The position numbers and the translations under genes are program-made. From positions 930,001 to 994,000 of the forward strand of contig NZ_JAGGMQ010000001.1 of NCBI RefSeq assembly GCF_017875465.1: a DNA stretch of 64,000 nt, read 5' to 3'. Positions 9,810-20,299 of the stretch are shown here, piece after piece. The stretch's first letter is position 1. Each line of letters starts with the position of its first letter. This DNA comes from Winslowiella toletana. GTDB taxonomy: Bacteria; Pseudomonadota; Gammaproteobacteria; Enterobacterales; Enterobacteriaceae. Below the pieces are notes generated by a model, which worked only from the letters and a program-made list of their open reading frames with translations, was not told the origin of the DNA and searched no databases.

Positions 9810-11067
9810 TTCCGTTCTCCGTTTCCATCGCTTCCATTACCTGTGCCACGGTGTGGAACGACCCGCACACCAGCACAATATCGTGTTTCTGCGCCTGCTG
9901 AAGCGCCGCCTGCCAGGCATCCGTGACGCTGGCAAAGCCCTGCGCTGCCGGCAGATGCGCCATCAGCTGCGCGGCAGTGGCGCCGCGCGGCCCTTCAAGT
10001 GGCGCACAGTACCAGTTATCCACCTGCGGCATTAAACACGCAAGGGTTCCGGCAATATCTTTATCATGCAGCATGCCGACGACCGCATGCACTTTGCCCT
10101 GCTGCGGCAACTCCGCCAGACGAGCGGCGAGATAGCTGGCGGCATGGGGGTTATGGGCCACATCAAGGATGACGCGCGGCTCAGTGGCGACGGTCTGAAA
10201 ACGCCCCGGCAGAATCGCTTTATCCAGCCAGTTACGGATCAGGCTTTCATCCACGTTAAGCGCCGAAGCACGCAGCGCGGCTAAGGCAGTGGCGGCATTC
10301 GGCAGCGGCACCTGCGGCAACGGCAGATTCGCCAGGCTGCCATGGCGGTCACTGAAGGTCCAGCTATTGCTCTCCCGCGTGTAATGCCAGTCACGATCGC
10401 GCTGCAATAAGTTAGCGCCAACATCGGCGGCAATCTGTGCAATGGACTGCGGCATCTCCGGCTCGCCAACGACCGCCGGTTTGCCAGCACGAAACACACC
10501 GGCTTTTTCACGGCCGATGCTTTCACGGTCCGGTCCCAGCCAGTCGGTGTGGTCGAGCGCAATACTGGTGATCACCGCCACATCGGCATCGACAATATTG
10601 GTGGCGTCAAGACGCCCGCCCAGCCCGACTTCGAGAATAACCACATCCAGCGCCGCCTGCTTAAACAGCATTAATGCCGACAAGGTGCCGTACTCAAAAT
10701 AGGTTAAGGAGGTTTCACCGCGCCCGGCTTCGATAGCGGCAAAACTGGCGGTATGCGCTGATTCAGCCAGCTCTGCGCCCTGAATGCGCACGCGCTCGGT
10801 ATAACGCAGCAGATGCGGCGAGCTGTAGACGCCAACGCGATAGCCCGCGGCCATCAGCAGGGTTTCCAGGGTGCGGCAGGTGGTGCCTTTGCCGTTAGTC
10901 CCGGCAACGGTAAACACCATCGGCGCAGGTTTTAACAGGTCGAGTTGTTGCGCGACGCGCTGAATACGATCCAGCCCGAGTTCGATAGCCTGAGCATGTA
11001 AATGCTCAAGATAATAAAGCCACGTGGCCAAAGGCGACGTGGCTTGAGGAAGGTGAAGATTATCCAT
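9799..11067 (-). CDS. folC: dihydrofolate / folylpolyglutamate synthase FolC
   Basis: FolC joins dihydropteroate with glutamate and then extends folates with further glutamates, using ATP. The Mur-ligase-type P-loop VFTVAGTNGKGTTCRTLE is near residues 55-72. SPHLLRYTERVRIQG and EVGLGGRLDATNIVDADV follow, all diagnostic for the family. The C-terminal domain holds LDVAHNPHAASYLA. At 422 residues it matches E. coli. It overlaps dedD downstream and lies 83 bp after accD, giving the accD-folC-dedD order seen in E. coli. Confidence 0.97.
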   Translation of the reverse strand: MDNLHLPQATSPLATWLYYLEHLHAQAIELGLDRIQRVAQQLDLLKPAPMVFTVAGTNGKGTTCRTLETLLMAAGYRVGVYSSPHLLRYTERVRIQGAELAESAHTASFAAIEAGRGETSLTYFEYGTLSALMLFKQAALDVVILEVGLGGRLDATNIVDADVAVITSIALDHTDWLGPDRESIGREKAGVFRAGKPAVVGEPEMPQSIAQIAADVGANLLQRDRDWHYTRESNSWTFSDRHGSLANLPLPQVPLPNAATALAALRASALNVDESLIRNWLDKAILPGRFQTVATEPRVILDVAHNPHAASYLAARLAELPQQGKVHAVVGMLHDKDIAGTLACLMPQVDNWYCAPLEGPRGATAAQLMAHLPAAQGFASVTDAWQAALQQAQKHDIVLVCGSFHTVAQVMEAMETENGSGK

Positions 11068-11150
11068 GTGTCCCGTTCACAACGTTACGGTTCATTGGTG
11101 AAAGGTACAGCATCGCCGTATCGACAAACACTGCACCTCTCCATCATCTG

Positions 11151-12062
11151 TCAGGCCTCGTGGCTCTCGGAGGACGCCTCAGCGGCAACCTCTTCCACAT
11201 CTGGCTGCGGCTGTGGCAGATTCATCAATTTCGCGAGGATACTGGCCAGCTTCAGACGCAGTTCCGGACGACGCACGATCATATCAATCGCGCCTTTCTC
11301 AATCAGGAACTCACTGCGCTGGAAGCCCGGCGGCAGTTTTTCACGCACGGTCTGCTCAATTACACGCGGGCCGGCAAAGCCGATCAGCGCTTTTGGCTCG
11401 GCGATATTCAGATCGCCCAGCATCGCAAAACTGGCGGAAACCCCACCCATGGTAGGGTCAGTCAGTACCGAAATATACGGCAGACCGCGTTCCTGCAATT
11501 TCGCCAGCGCTGCGCTGGTTTTCGCCATCTGCATCAGCGACTGTAACGCTTCCTGCATACGTGCGCCGCCACTGGCCGAGAAACAGATCATCGGACAGTT
11601 ATCTTCCAGCGCCTGCTCAACCGCACGCACAAAGCGCGCACCGACCACGGAACCCATTGAGCCGCCCATAAAGGAGAACTCAAAGGCCGCTGCGACAATC
11701 GGGTTGCCATGCAGCGTACCCTTCATCACAATCAGGGCATCTTTCTCGCCTGTCTCTTTCTGTGCAGCCGCCAGGCGATCTTTATATTTTTTTGAATCCC
11801 GGAACTTGAGCAGATCCTTTGGCTCCAGCTCGCTACCCAGCTCTACCAGCGTACCTTCATCCAGTAAACTGTGCAGACGATCGCGTCCATGCATACGCAT
11901 ATGGTGATCGCATTTCGGGCAGACTTCCAGATTGCGTTCCAGCTCGGCGCGGTAGAGAACCTGACCACAGCTGTCACACTTTGTCCAGACCCCTTCAGGA
12001 ATACTTGCCTTGCGCGAAGGGGTGATGGTGCTCTTGTTGAGAATTCGTTCAATCCAGCTCAT
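11151..12062 (-). CDS. accD: acetyl-CoA carboxylase carboxyltransferase beta subunit AccD
   Basis: AccD forms the carboxyltransferase with AccA and makes malonyl-CoA for fatty acid synthesis. The N-terminal zinc ribbon has two Cys pairs (CDSCG and CPKCDHH, about residues 28-52). The carboxyltransferase core carries [11 protein letters not shown] and the oxyanion-hole segment [19 protein letters not shown] near 160-180. The zinc ribbon in this family also binds nucleic acid and autoregulates translation. The 303-residue length is normal. A 300-codon open frame antisense to it is considered a shadow. Confidence 0.97.
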   Translation of the reverse strand: MSWIERILNKSTITPSRKASIPEGVWTKCDSCGQVLYRAELERNLEVCPKCDHHMRMHGRDRLHSLLDEGTLVELGSELEPKDLLKFRDSKKYKDRLAAAQKETGEKDALIVMKGTLHGNPIVAAAFEFSFMGGSMGSVVGARFVRAVEQALEDNCPMICFSASGGARMQEALQSLMQMAKTSAALAKLQERGLPYISVLTDPTMGGVSASFAMLGDLNIAEPKALIGFAGPRVIEQTVREKLPPGFQRSEFLIEKGAIDMIVRRPELRLKLASILAKLMNLPQPQPDVEEVAAEASSESHEA

Positions 12063-12216
12063 TGATGACCTTTCTGTTTGAACCTGGTGAAACCAGTTTT
12101 CTTGTTGCTGCTGAAAGCGACTTCAGCAGGCCGTAAATGTGGCTCATTAAACCATAACCTGCCGGCGCTGTGGATAGAAATCTGGTCCGTCCGGCTCAGT
12201 GAGGGTTTTTTAAGCG

Positions 12217-12876
12217 TTATTGTTTCTGCTGACGCGCGGCGCGGCGATGGCGGATCACTTCGATAACGCCGGGTAAAATCGACACCACAATAATCGCCAC
12301 AATCAGCAATTTCAGGTTCTCCTGCACGATCGGTAAATCACCGAACAGATAGCCCGCATAGGAGAAGAGTAACACCCATAACAGTGCGCCACTGACGTTA
12401 AACAGCGCAAAGTGACGATAGGACATATGGCCCATACCGGCAACAAAGGGCGCAAATGTACGCACAATCGGCACGAAACGCGCCAGAATAATGGTTTTTC
12501 CGCCATGGCGCGCGTAAAACGCATGGGTTTTATCCAGATAGCTGCGACGGAAAATTTTGGAGTCCGGATTACTGAACAGCCGTTCACCAAACAGTCTGCC
12601 GATGGTGTAATTCACCGCATCGCCAAGGATAGCCGCAATCACCAGCAGGGCAACCATCACGTGAACATTAAGATCGTTCCCCGGCAACGCTGCCAGCGCG
12701 CCAGCGACAAACAGCAGCGAGTCGCCCGGCAGGAACGGCGTCACCACTAATCCGGTTTCACAGAACAGAATCAAAAACAGAATGGCGTAAATCCAGATGC
12801 CGTATTGCGCCACCAGCTCCGCCAGATGAACATCAATGTGCAGGATAAAATCGACAACGAAACGAATTAAATCCAT
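12217..12876 (-). CDS. dedA: DedA-family membrane protein
   Basis: The 219-residue product has several hydrophobic segments and the DedA/SNARE-associated signature ([19 protein letters not shown] near 50-68; the [18 protein letters not shown] stretch near 133-150). The arginines of this stretch are needed in related DedA proteins. The family is implicated in undecaprenyl-phosphate or lipid translocation and in proton-motive-force homeostasis. The position between accD and truA is that of E. coli dedA. It probably forms a transcription unit with usg and truA upstream. Confidence 0.93.
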   Translation of the reverse strand: MDLIRFVVDFILHIDVHLAELVAQYGIWIYAILFLILFCETGLVVTPFLPGDSLLFVAGALAALPGNDLNVHVMVALLVIAAILGDAVNYTIGRLFGERLFSNPDSKIFRRSYLDKTHAFYARHGGKTIILARFVPIVRTFAPFVAGMGHMSYRHFALFNVSGALLWVLLFSYAGYLFGDLPIVQENLKLLIVAIIVVSILPGVIEVIRHRRAARQQKQ

Positions 12877-12903
12877 AACTCTCCCTAAACCCTTCAGCTC
12901 AGT

Positions 12904-13725
12904 TTAATCACCGAGGAACAATGGCCCCATCGGCGGACGTGGTAAGGCAAAACAGTCAGGATAATCGACCGCAACCAGATACAAACCTTCCGCTTTCGCG
13001 GTTGCCGCAGCCAGGGTTCGATCCTTCGCCGCCAGCAGTTCAGCCATCCAGCCTTCATGCTGATTGCCGCAACCAATTTCCATCAGACTACCTACAATAT
13101 TGCGCACCATATGATGAACAAAGGCGTTGGCCTTGATATCCACCACAATGTAACTGCCATAACGGGCAACATTCAGATGCATCACATTGCGCCATGGCGT
13201 GCGCGACTGGCACTGCACGGCGCGAAATGAGGTAAAGTCATTTTCGCCAATCAGACACTGTCCGGCGCGCTGCATTTTATCGGCATCCAGCGGATGATAA
13301 AAATGCGTGACCCCTGCGCCTAAAATTGCCGGGCGCAGCCGCTGGTTATAGATCATATAGCGATAGCGGCGTGCGGTAGCGCTGAAACGCGCATGAAACT
13401 CATCAGGCACCTGCTTCACCCAACGTACGGCGATATCATCCGGTAAATTGGCATTCACCCCCAGCGTCCAGGCGGCATCTTTGCGCGCGGCGGTGGTTTC
13501 AAAATGCACCACCTGGCCGGTGCCATGTACGCCGGCGTCAGTACGTCCGGCACAGAACACACTGACCGGATGATCCGCGACCTTTGACAGCGCCTGCTCA
13601 AGGCGCGCCTGCACGCTGCGCACCTCCTGCTGCCGCTGCCAGCCGTAATAACGGCTGCCATCATATTCCACGCCGAGCGCCAGCTTGATGGTGCTGGCAG
13701 CCTGCGGCAAAGCTCCTGCGGACAT
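12904..13725 (-). CDS. truA: tRNA pseudouridine(38-40) synthase TruA
   Basis: TruA isomerises uridines 38-40 in the anticodon arm of many tRNAs. The catalytic aspartate lies in [18 protein letters not shown] near residue 60, with [16 protein letters not shown] at the N-terminus and [17 protein letters not shown] near 200 as supporting family motifs. The 273-residue length is in range. Its start touches the stop of usg (1-bp overlap), so the two are likely translationally coupled. Confidence 0.96.
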   Translation of the reverse strand: MSAGALPQAASTIKLALGVEYDGSRYYGWQRQQEVRSVQARLEQALSKVADHPVSVFCAGRTDAGVHGTGQVVHFETTAARKDAAWTLGVNANLPDDIAVRWVKQVPDEFHARFSATARRYRYMIYNQRLRPAILGAGVTHFYHPLDADKMQRAGQCLIGENDFTSFRAVQCQSRTPWRNVMHLNVARYGSYIVVDIKANAFVHHMVRNIVGSLMEIGCGNQHEGWMAELLAAKDRTLAAATAKAEGLYLVAVDYPDCFALPRPPMGPLFLGD

Positions 13726-14735
13726 CAGTACATATACTCCTGCACCAGCTTCTCAGCAGTTTTGATCGCCATCAGCGCGCCGCCGAAGCGGATATTGTCG
13801 GCTACCGTCCAGAACTGCAACAGTTCCGGTACGCCGTAATCATTACGCAGGCAGCCGAGATTCAGCAGATCGTTACCAGAAGCATCACCAACCTGGGTCG
13901 GATAATTATCCTCGTCTGACAGCACGATATCTTCCGCACGCGCCAGTTCATCGCGCGCCTCTTCCGCCGATAACGGACGTAAACCTTCCATATGCACGAT
14001 CTGCGCATTGCCGTAAAACACCGGCGACTGCACGCAACTGACCGCAACCGGCAAGCCTTCGTCCTGCATCACTTTACGCACCTGATCGACCAGACGACGC
14101 TCCTGCATCACGCTGCCTTCGCTGTCCGCCAGCAGTGGCAACATGTTGAACGCCAGCTGGCGGCCAAAGTAGTGCGCTTCCGCTGGCAGACCGTTAAGCA
14201 GGCGCGCGCTTTCACCGGCCAGCGAGTCCACGCCCGCTTTGCCATGCGACGACGCTGACAGCAGATTGGTCACCTGCAGACGGCTGAGACCGGCCTGCTC
14301 GACCAGCGGTTTAATCGCGCACAGCAGCTGGCTGGTCAGGCTGTCTGCCACGCTGATAATATTGCGGTTACGGTAATCGGCCAGCACCTGGGGATTAACA
14401 TCCGCCACCACTAACGGCACATCCGCTTCCAGCGCAAACAGATCGCTGCTGTCGATCACCAGACAACCGGCGCTGGCGGCCTCTTCGGCGTAACGTGCGG
14501 AGGCTTCGCGACCGGCAACGAAAAACGCCAGCTGTGCCTGCGACCAGTCAAAGTCGGCGGCATCATTGACCAATAACGTTCGGCCTTCAAAGCGCTTGTT
14601 TTCACCTGCGCTGCGTTCGCTGGCCAGCAAATATAATTCACCAACCGGGAACTGGCGTTCCGCCAGCAATTCCAGTAAAGCGTTCCCTACTGCGCCTGTT
14701 GCGCCTAAAAGCGCAATATTCCAGCCGTCAGACAT
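13725..14735 (-). CDS. usg: Usg, aspartate-semialdehyde dehydrogenase-like protein
   Basis: Usg is a 336-residue homolog of aspartate-semialdehyde dehydrogenase whose own activity is unproven. The Rossmann motif [16 protein letters not shown] lies at residues 9-24. In the region equivalent to the ASADH active site the sequence reads [14 protein letters not shown], with no cysteine at the expected place, as in E. coli Usg. It therefore probably does not act as an ASADH. The gene order pdxB-usg-truA is conserved. A run of palindromic repeats separates it from pdxB. Confidence 0.93.
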   Translation of the reverse strand: MSDGWNIALLGATGAVGNALLELLAERQFPVGELYLLASERSAGENKRFEGRTLLVNDAADFDWSQAQLAFFVAGREASARYAEEAASAGCLVIDSSDLFALEADVPLVVADVNPQVLADYRNRNIISVADSLTSQLLCAIKPLVEQAGLSRLQVTNLLSASSHGKAGVDSLAGESARLLNGLPAEAHYFGRQLAFNMLPLLADSEGSVMQERRLVDQVRKVMQDEGLPVAVSCVQSPVFYGNAQIVHMEGLRPLSAEEARDELARAEDIVLSDEDNYPTQVGDASGNDLLNLGCLRNDYGVPELLQFWTVADNIRFGGALMAIKTAEKLVQEYMY

Positions 14736-14770
14736 GTTGGTTTACTCCAGACAATGACACAAAAACAGAA

Positions 14771-14877
14771 GGCGGTGATGACACCGCCCGTTGATTCAGA
14801 TTTTTCCGCATCACGGGTGGCGATAACGCCACCCCTACGCCATTATTCCCATGCAGGGGCGGCGTTATCGCCGCCCG
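14771..14877. repeat. cluster of three REP-like palindromes (usg-pdxB gap and pdxB 3' end)
   Basis: Three palindromes follow one another: GGCGGTG/CACCGCC (14771-14788), GGGTGGCG/CGCCACCC plus CTAC (14815-14838) and GGGCGGCG/CGCCGCCC (14857-14876). The second has a compensatory change in both arms relative to the others, so pairing is preserved while sequence varies. The third lies inside the last codons of pdxB and encodes part of its C-terminal tail. Confidence 0.8.
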
Positions 14878-16009
14878 TTTTATCATGATGCACCGCATTA
14901 AAACCGAGCTTCGTCAGCATTTCAGCGGCAGCGGCGTTATCGCACTGCACGTACAGCGACGACCATTCGCGGCGCTCCTGATAATTCTTGCGCAGACGGT
15001 CAAACTCACCGGCAATCGCGGCGACATGACGCAGTGGCGCGTCATCGCGGCGCACATCATACACCAGATGCACCAAACGTTTCAGCGTTGCCTGATTTAA
15101 CCCGCCATGCAACGTAATGCGACCAAACTCCGGCGCCGGTAACAGCGTATCCAGCGCCACCTGCTGCGGCTGGCCAATAAACTGCGTCCAGGCCTCAAAC
15201 ACCTGGGTGGTGCCGCGCGCTTTGCCTTCCAGCGTGTAACCGGCGATATGGGCGGTGCCGATATCGACTTTCGCCAGCAGCGGCAGCGACAGTTCCGGCT
15301 CCGGCTCCCAGACATCCAGCACCACACTGAGATCGTCGCGCTGATTGAGTACCGCCAGCAGCGCACTGTTATCCACTACTTCGCCGCGGCAGGCGTTAAT
15401 CAGAATGGTATTCGGTTTGAGCGCCTGCAACAGCGCAGCATCGGCCAGATGCAGGGTTTTATACACGCCATCTTTAAACAGCGGGGTATGGAAAGTAAGA
15501 ATATCGGCTTCGGCCACCAGCTTATCCAGCGAATGGAACTCTCCGGCGTCACCGCGATCGGCGCGTGGCGGATCGCATAACAGGGTGCGTACGCCCCAGG
15601 CTTCCAGCCGCGCCTGCAAACGACCGCCGACATTGCCAACGCCGACAATCCCCACGGTACGGTCGGTGAGCTGAAAACCGTCGCGTTCGGCCAGCAGCAG
15701 CAGCGCGGAGAAGACATACTCTACGACCGCAATGGCGTTGCAACCTGGCGCCGCCGAGAAGGCAATGCCCTGCGCAGCGAGAAAATCTTCATCAATATGG
15801 TCGGTGCCAGCAGTGGCGGTGCCAACAAATTTCACCGCTTTGCCATGCAGCAGCGCGGCGTTCACTTTAGTGACCGAGCGCACCATCAGACCCTCAGCGT
15901 CGTTCAGCTCGGCTTCAGGGATTGGACGTCCGGGTACCGCAACCACATCGCCGGTACGGCTGAACAGCTCGCGGGCGTAGGGCATATTTTCATCTACGAG
16001 GATTTTCAC
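14843..16009 (-). CDS. pdxB: erythronate-4-phosphate dehydrogenase PdxB
   Basis: PdxB oxidises 4-phosphoerythronate to 2-oxo-3-hydroxy-4-phosphobutanoate in pyridoxal phosphate synthesis. The NAD-binding motif [15 protein letters not shown] is near residue 117. The D-2-hydroxyacid dehydrogenase catalytic set is visible in [19 protein letters not shown] and [15 protein letters not shown]. The start is a GTG at 16009 ([12 protein letters not shown]) with AGGAA upstream; an in-frame ATG 15 codons earlier lacks family support. The last 11 residues ([11 protein letters not shown]) are encoded by a palindromic repeat and replace the short tail seen in E. coli (GFNAVHHPAR). Confidence 0.95.
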   Translation of the reverse strand: MKILVDENMPYARELFSRTGDVVAVPGRPIPEAELNDAEGLMVRSVTKVNAALLHGKAVKFVGTATAGTDHIDEDFLAAQGIAFSAAPGCNAIAVVEYVFSALLLLAERDGFQLTDRTVGIVGVGNVGGRLQARLEAWGVRTLLCDPPRADRGDAGEFHSLDKLVAEADILTFHTPLFKDGVYKTLHLADAALLQALKPNTILINACRGEVVDNSALLAVLNQRDDLSVVLDVWEPEPELSLPLLAKVDIGTAHIAGYTLEGKARGTTQVFEAWTQFIGQPQQVALDTLLPAPEFGRITLHGGLNQATLKRLVHLVYDVRRDDAPLRHVAAIAGEFDRLRKNYQERREWSSLYVQCDNAAAAEMLTKLGFNAVHHDKTGGDNAAPAWE

Positions 16010-16076
16010 GCTTTGTTTCCTGCATTCACAGAGTGAGGGGCAATATTCTGCCATATTGTCGTCATTCGATACAGCG

Positions 16077-16862
16077 TCACGCCTGGCCCAGCCGCTGACG
16101 ATAACGCTCCGGCGTCATGCCGCTCTGCTGCTGAAACATCACGATCAGCGCCGAAGAGGAGCTGTAGCCGAGATCCAGCGCCACATTCTGCACCGACATT
16201 CCCTGCTGCAACCTGGCGATGGCATGTAAAAAGCGCAGACGCTGACGCCATTCGCTAAACGACATGCCGAGCAGCGCCTGACAACGACGCGACAGCGTGC
16301 GTTCGGTGGTATAGACCCGCTGCGCCCACTGCGCCAGCGTGGTGTTATCCGCCGGGTTCAGTTCCAGCGCCTGCAGAACCGGCGCCAGATACTTATCCTG
16401 CGAACGGGGTAAATAGCTCTCCTGCACCTCTGCATTGCGCAGCTGATCGAGCAGCACTTCACATAAGCGGAGATCGGCGCTGGCCTGCGGCGCCAGCAGC
16501 TGACGCCGGGCGCAGTCATCGATAATCGCATGAACAATTGGCCCCACGGCCAGCAGGCAGGCTTTGTCGGGCATTCCCTGACAGAGGTCGGCGGCGATAT
16601 TAAAGGTGCGGAAGTTCGCCTGCTTATTGTTATAGCTGGCATGCTGCTTACCGGGCGGGATCCAGATCGGGAATTCCGCCGGTGTCAGCAGCCGCTGATC
16701 TTCCACCATCATCTCCAGCACACTGCTTTTAACAAAAATCACCTGCCCCCAGTGATGGGCATGCGGCAGATATTCGGTTCGCGCATTGGCCAGTTCATAA
16801 CGAAAGAAAAAAGGCGCATCTCTGGCATGTAGCGGATCCTGGTAAGTAATTTGCTGGATCAT
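16077..16862 (-). CDS. AraC-family transcriptional regulator
   Basis: The 261-residue protein has an N-terminal cupin sensor (about 1-100, with [12 protein letters not shown] and [13 protein letters not shown]) and a C-terminal pair of helix-turn-helix motifs (about 165-258; [20 protein letters not shown] is the second). This layout is like NimR/YeaM and other AraC proteins that control a linked exporter. It is transcribed away from an EamA transporter gene with about 110 bp between the starts, so it likely regulates that gene. No ortholog is recognised at this site in E. coli, so this pair is an insertion between pdxB and flk. Ligand unknown. Confidence 0.85.
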   Translation of the reverse strand: MIQQITYQDPLHARDAPFFFRYELANARTEYLPHAHHWGQVIFVKSSVLEMMVEDQRLLTPAEFPIWIPPGKQHASYNNKQANFRTFNIAADLCQGMPDKACLLAVGPIVHAIIDDCARRQLLAPQASADLRLCEVLLDQLRNAEVQESYLPRSQDKYLAPVLQALELNPADNTTLAQWAQRVYTTERTLSRRCQALLGMSFSEWRQRLRFLHAIARLQQGMSVQNVALDLGYSSSSALIVMFQQQSGMTPERYRQRLGQA

Positions 16863-16974
16863 TCTGTCCGCTCCGCGATTAATATTGTCTGATTTTAACT
16901 ATATGGAGAAAAGCCGACAAGCGTACACTGCACGCTTCGCGTTACTGCACAGCAAAAGTGAGAAGAGTCTCAGC

Positions 16975-17886
16975 ATGAATTTCCTGTTTCCCCTGTTTGC
17001 CGTACTGATCTGGTCGATTAATGCGGTGGTAAGCAAATTGTCGGCCACGGCGATCGATCCGGCAGCTATCTCCTTTTATCGCTGGGTGCTGGCGTTGCTG
17101 ACCCTGACGCCGTTTGTATTGCCGGGCGTCTGGCGTAATCGGCAACAGATTAAACAGTACGGCTGGAAACTATTAGTGCTTGGCCTGCTGGGCATGGTGC
17201 TGTATCAGAGCCTCGCCTACTATGCCGCGCACAGCGTCAGCGCCACCTTTATGGGCATTATCAGCGCGCTGATCCCGTTGCTTACCGTATTAATCAGTCT
17301 GGTGCTGCTGCGGCTGGCGCCCACGCTGGGGATTTTGCTCGGCAGTATCCTGTCGTCTGGCGGGCTGGTATGGCTGGTCAGCGAGGGGCAACCGCGGTCG
17401 CTGCTGAGTCACGGCTTGGGCAGTGGTGAACTGATGATGCTTGCCGCCTCCATTTCTTACGCGCTATATGGCGTGCTGACCAGACGCTGGGCGATCCCGC
17501 TGCCGCGCTGGCAGAGCCTGTATATGCAAATCGTATTTGGCGTGCTGCTGCTGACGCCAGAGTTTCTTGCCGCCGGAGATGTATCCCTGACGCTGCATAA
17601 TATTCCACTGGTGATTTTTGCCGGGATCCCGGCTTCGATTATTGCGCCATTCCTGTGGATTGAAGGCGTGCATCGTCTCGGCGCAAACACTACCTCGATG
17701 TTTATGAATCTGACGCCACTCTTTACTGCGCTGATTGCCGTGCTGTTTCTGCATGAATCGCTGTCCGGTTATCACTATATCGGCGGCGGCATCACGCTGG
17801 CTGGCGTGTTGCTGGCGCAGCGCCTGCGCACGCCACTGCGCCGCGCCAGCGCGGCCACTCCCCCATCAGTCGGAGGCAGTAGTTAA
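16975..17886 (+). CDS. EamA/DMT-family transporter
   Basis: The 303-residue protein has ten hydrophobic segments in two repeats of the EamA fold. The first starts LFPLFAVLIWSINAVVSKL and the second LGSGELMMLAASISYALYGVLTRRW. Members export metabolites or amino acids, or act as general drug/metabolite transporters. The ATG at 16975 is chosen over one 30 codons upstream because hydrophobic family sequence starts directly after it and the earlier part (MSDFNYMEKSRQ) is polar and unlike the family. Substrate not deducible. Likely controlled by the divergent AraC regulator. Confidence 0.85.
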   Translation: MNFLFPLFAVLIWSINAVVSKLSATAIDPAAISFYRWVLALLTLTPFVLPGVWRNRQQIKQYGWKLLVLGLLGMVLYQSLAYYAAHSVSATFMGIISALIPLLTVLISLVLLRLAPTLGILLGSILSSGGLVWLVSEGQPRSLLSHGLGSGELMMLAASISYALYGVLTRRWAIPLPRWQSLYMQIVFGVLLLTPEFLAAGDVSLTLHNIPLVIFAGIPASIIAPFLWIEGVHRLGANTTSMFMNLTPLFTALIAVLFLHESLSGYHYIGGGITLAGVLLAQRLRTPLRRASAATPPSVGGSS

Positions 17887-17988
17887 TTTTGCTGGCCTCT
17901 ACCGATTCAGCCACGGGATTGTTATCATAGCGGATTACTATCCTGTTCCGGCGCGCCCCGGATGTTGACCTGTTTGAAGGATTACGCC

Positions 17989-19029
17989 ATGCAACCTATC
18001 AGTGGCCCAGGTGCGCCGCTTCCCGGCGATCGTGCCGCATTAGCGACACAACCAGGTCAGCAACGTCCAGGCGGCGCAGGCGATCAACCGCTGTCGCCCG
18101 CTCAGCGCACCACGCTTGAGCGTCTTATCGTACGGATTATGTCGCTCAGCCCGTTGAAATCAGCGGAGATTTGGGCGGGATTACGTCATGAAGTGGGGGT
18201 CAAAAGTGATGGTGAACTGCTGTCGCGCCACTTCCCGGCGGCTGAACAGTTTCTGAATACCCGCCTGGCGCAGGTACAGAATACCCATTCCACCCGTCAG
18301 CTGTTTCAGCAACTTACCGATCTGCTGCCGCAGGGCAATAACCGTCAGGCGGTCAGTGACTTTATCCGTCAGCAGTTTGGCCATACGGTATTAAGCTCGC
18401 TGACACAGGATCAGATGCGTCAGGTGCTGACCATGTTGCAGAATGGACAGCTGGCGATCCCGCAGCTGCAACGCAGCAGCACCACCGACCGCACGCTGTT
18501 ACCTGCCGAGCACCACAGTCTTAATCAGCAGGTCGCCCGGCTGGCGGCAGCCACCGGCGAACAGCCGGTTAAAATCTGGGCGTCAATGCTACAGTTAATC
18601 AGCCTGAAGAGCGGCGACCCAATACCGTCGCGCCACTTCCCGCTACTGACGCAATATTTGCAGGCCAGCCAGACCTTAAGCCAGCACAGCGCGCCAACGC
18701 TGATTATGCTGGAGACCGCGCTAAAGCAGCCGCCAAACCATGCAGAACATCAGATGCTGGAACAGTACAGTCAGCAGCGTTTTCAGGCGACGCCGCAAAT
18801 GATCCTCACTGCCGCGCAGGTGCAGGATGTGCTGAATTATCTGTTTACGCGCCGTGCCGATAAACTGCTGGAACAGCCGCTGGCGGACAGCGAAATCAAC
18901 CCGCAGCCGATTTATAATCCGCTGGCGGGTTCGATACCTTCAGTACTGCAACCGCTGGCCAGCCGTCCGGCGTTTACTGCGTTTGCGGTAGTGATGCTGG
19001 TGATTGTGCTGCTGTGGATTATTCTCTGA
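17989..19029 (+). CDS. flk: Flk, regulator of flagellar biosynthesis
   Basis: Flk is a cytoplasm-facing inner-membrane protein that, in Salmonella, prevents premature secretion of the anti-sigma factor FlgM before the flagellar rings are complete. The 346-residue product has a Pro/Gly/Gln-rich N-terminus and a soluble helical body. It ends in a single C-terminal membrane anchor (FTAFAVVMLVIVLLWIIL) with no residues after it. ATG 17989 follows AAGGA at good spacing; the ATG 27 bp upstream lacks this. Position next to pdxB and yfcJ is as in E. coli. Confidence 0.9.
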   Translation: MQPISGPGAPLPGDRAALATQPGQQRPGGAGDQPLSPAQRTTLERLIVRIMSLSPLKSAEIWAGLRHEVGVKSDGELLSRHFPAAEQFLNTRLAQVQNTHSTRQLFQQLTDLLPQGNNRQAVSDFIRQQFGHTVLSSLTQDQMRQVLTMLQNGQLAIPQLQRSSTTDRTLLPAEHHSLNQQVARLAAATGEQPVKIWASMLQLISLKSGDPIPSRHFPLLTQYLQASQTLSQHSAPTLIMLETALKQPPNHAEHQMLEQYSQQRFQATPQMILTAAQVQDVLNYLFTRRADKLLEQPLADSEINPQPIYNPLAGSIPSVLQPLASRPAFTAFAVVMLVIVLLWIIL

Positions 19030-19031
19030 TT

Positions 19032-19121
19032 GAACTGCCGCGGCCTGGCTGGATTTTAGGCTTCTCCGCACTGACACGCGCGGAGATTATGCAGGCCGTC
19101 GGGAAACTGGCGCAGCTCGAT
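19032..19121 (+). pseudogene. possible 3' remnant of a MocR-type regulator gene
   Basis: The 90 bp between the flk stop and the yfcJ stop can be read as ELPRPGWILGFSALTRAEIM followed by QAVGKLAQL. This looks like the C-terminal end of GntR/MocR-type (aminotransferase-fold) regulators, which often finish with a hydrophobic LxLGFaxL, then an acidic/Ile helix and a KLA-type tail. There is no start and no body, and it butts against both neighbours. It is interpreted as a leftover of a deleted gene; chance resemblance cannot be excluded for so short a piece. Confidence 0.4.
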
Positions 19122-20299
19122 TACCGATCGCGGAAAAACAGCAGTGTCAGTAGCAGACCACTGGCTGCCGCCAGCGCGCCGGCGATAAACACCGCGCCAT
19201 AACCCGCCGAGGTCGCCAGCATACCGGTCAACGGGCCGCTGATGCCGTAAGCGATATCCTGGAAAGCCGAGTAGCCACCCAGCGCAGTGCCACGCACCTG
19301 CGGCGCTACCCGTTTGATCACCTCAACCCCCAGCGCCGGGAATACCAGTGAACAGCCGCAGCCGGTCAGCGCCGCGCCAAGCAGCGCCAGCATGGCATTG
19401 GGCGCACCGCCGAGCAGCAGCAAACCGCAGGTTTCAATCGCCAGCGAAATTAGCGCCACGCGTACGCCGCCAAGACGATCCGGCATCCAGCCAAACAGCA
19501 CGCGGATCATCACAAATGACAGGCCAAATGCCGTCAGCGCAAAACCGGCGTTACCCCAGTTTTGCGCGGCAAAATAGAGCGAGACAAAGGTGCCGATCAC
19601 CGCAAAACCGACGCCCTGAAGCGCCAGGCCAAGCCCGGGCTGCCAGATCTGTCCCACCACCCGCCATAGCGACGGACGCTCCCCCTGATGAGTGGGCACC
19701 GCACGGACCCGGTAGCTAAACAGCAGCGCACAGAGCGGCAGCAACATGGTGCTGACGCCAAGCGCGACAAAGCCCCACCGGCTGTTAAGCAGCAATCCCA
19801 GCGGCGCACCAGTCGCCAGCGCACCATAAATTGCCATCCCGTTCCATGACATCACCTGGCCGGAACGCTTCGGTCCGACTAATCCCATTCCCCAGGTCAG
19901 ATTACCGGTCAGCAACTGGCTTTCGCCAAAACCGAGGATCAGGCGGCCAGCCACCAGCAGAGCAAATTTCGCCATCACATCAACGGGCAACAGCGCCGCC
20001 AGCAGATAAGCAAAACCGGCCAGCGCGCAGGAAGCCATACCCTGCAGCGTGGTACGTCTGGCGCCGCGCTGATCCGCCTGCCGCCCGGCGTAGCCACGGG
20101 TCAGCAGTGTCGCCAGAAACTGAATACCGACCGCCACACCGACCATCACATTGTTCAGACCCAGTTCGTGATGGACATACAGCGGGATCACCGGCAACGG
20201 CAAACCGACCGTCAGATAAGTTAAAAATGCGGAAAAAACGATAGTGGCCAGCGATGGAGTGTTGCTCTGCGCACTGGCGATGCTTTCTGAACTGGACAT
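19121..20299 (-). CDS. yfcJ: MFS transporter YfcJ
   Basis: The 392-residue protein has twelve hydrophobic segments of the major facilitator fold. The typical inter-helix loop [14 protein letters not shown] follows helix 2 near residue 72, and [14 protein letters not shown] follows helix 8. It matches the YfcJ/YhhS arabinose-efflux-like group, for which a true substrate is not settled (related YhhS affects glyphosate tolerance). ATG 20299 follows GGGAGAG. In E. coli yfcJ is adjacent to fabB; here a six-gene sugar operon separates them. Confidence 0.9.
   Translation of the reverse strand: MSSSESIASAQSNTPSLATIVFSAFLTYLTVGLPLPVIPLYVHHELGLNNVMVGVAVGIQFLATLLTRGYAGRQADQRGARRTTLQGMASCALAGFAYLLAALLPVDVMAKFALLVAGRLILGFGESQLLTGNLTWGMGLVGPKRSGQVMSWNGMAIYGALATGAPLGLLLNSRWGFVALGVSTMLLPLCALLFSYRVRAVPTHQGERPSLWRVVGQIWQPGLGLALQGVGFAVIGTFVSLYFAAQNWGNAGFALTAFGLSFVMIRVLFGWMPDRLGGVRVALISLAIETCGLLLLGGAPNAMLALLGAALTGCGCSLVFPALGVEVIKRVAPQVRGTALGGYSAFQDIAYGISGPLTGMLATSAGYGAVFIAGALAAASGLLLTLLFFRDR

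Noticed and set aside
11002..11907. A 301-codon plus-strand open frame across accD
   Set aside because: Antisense to accD, Ser/Arg-rich shadow with no recognisable domain.
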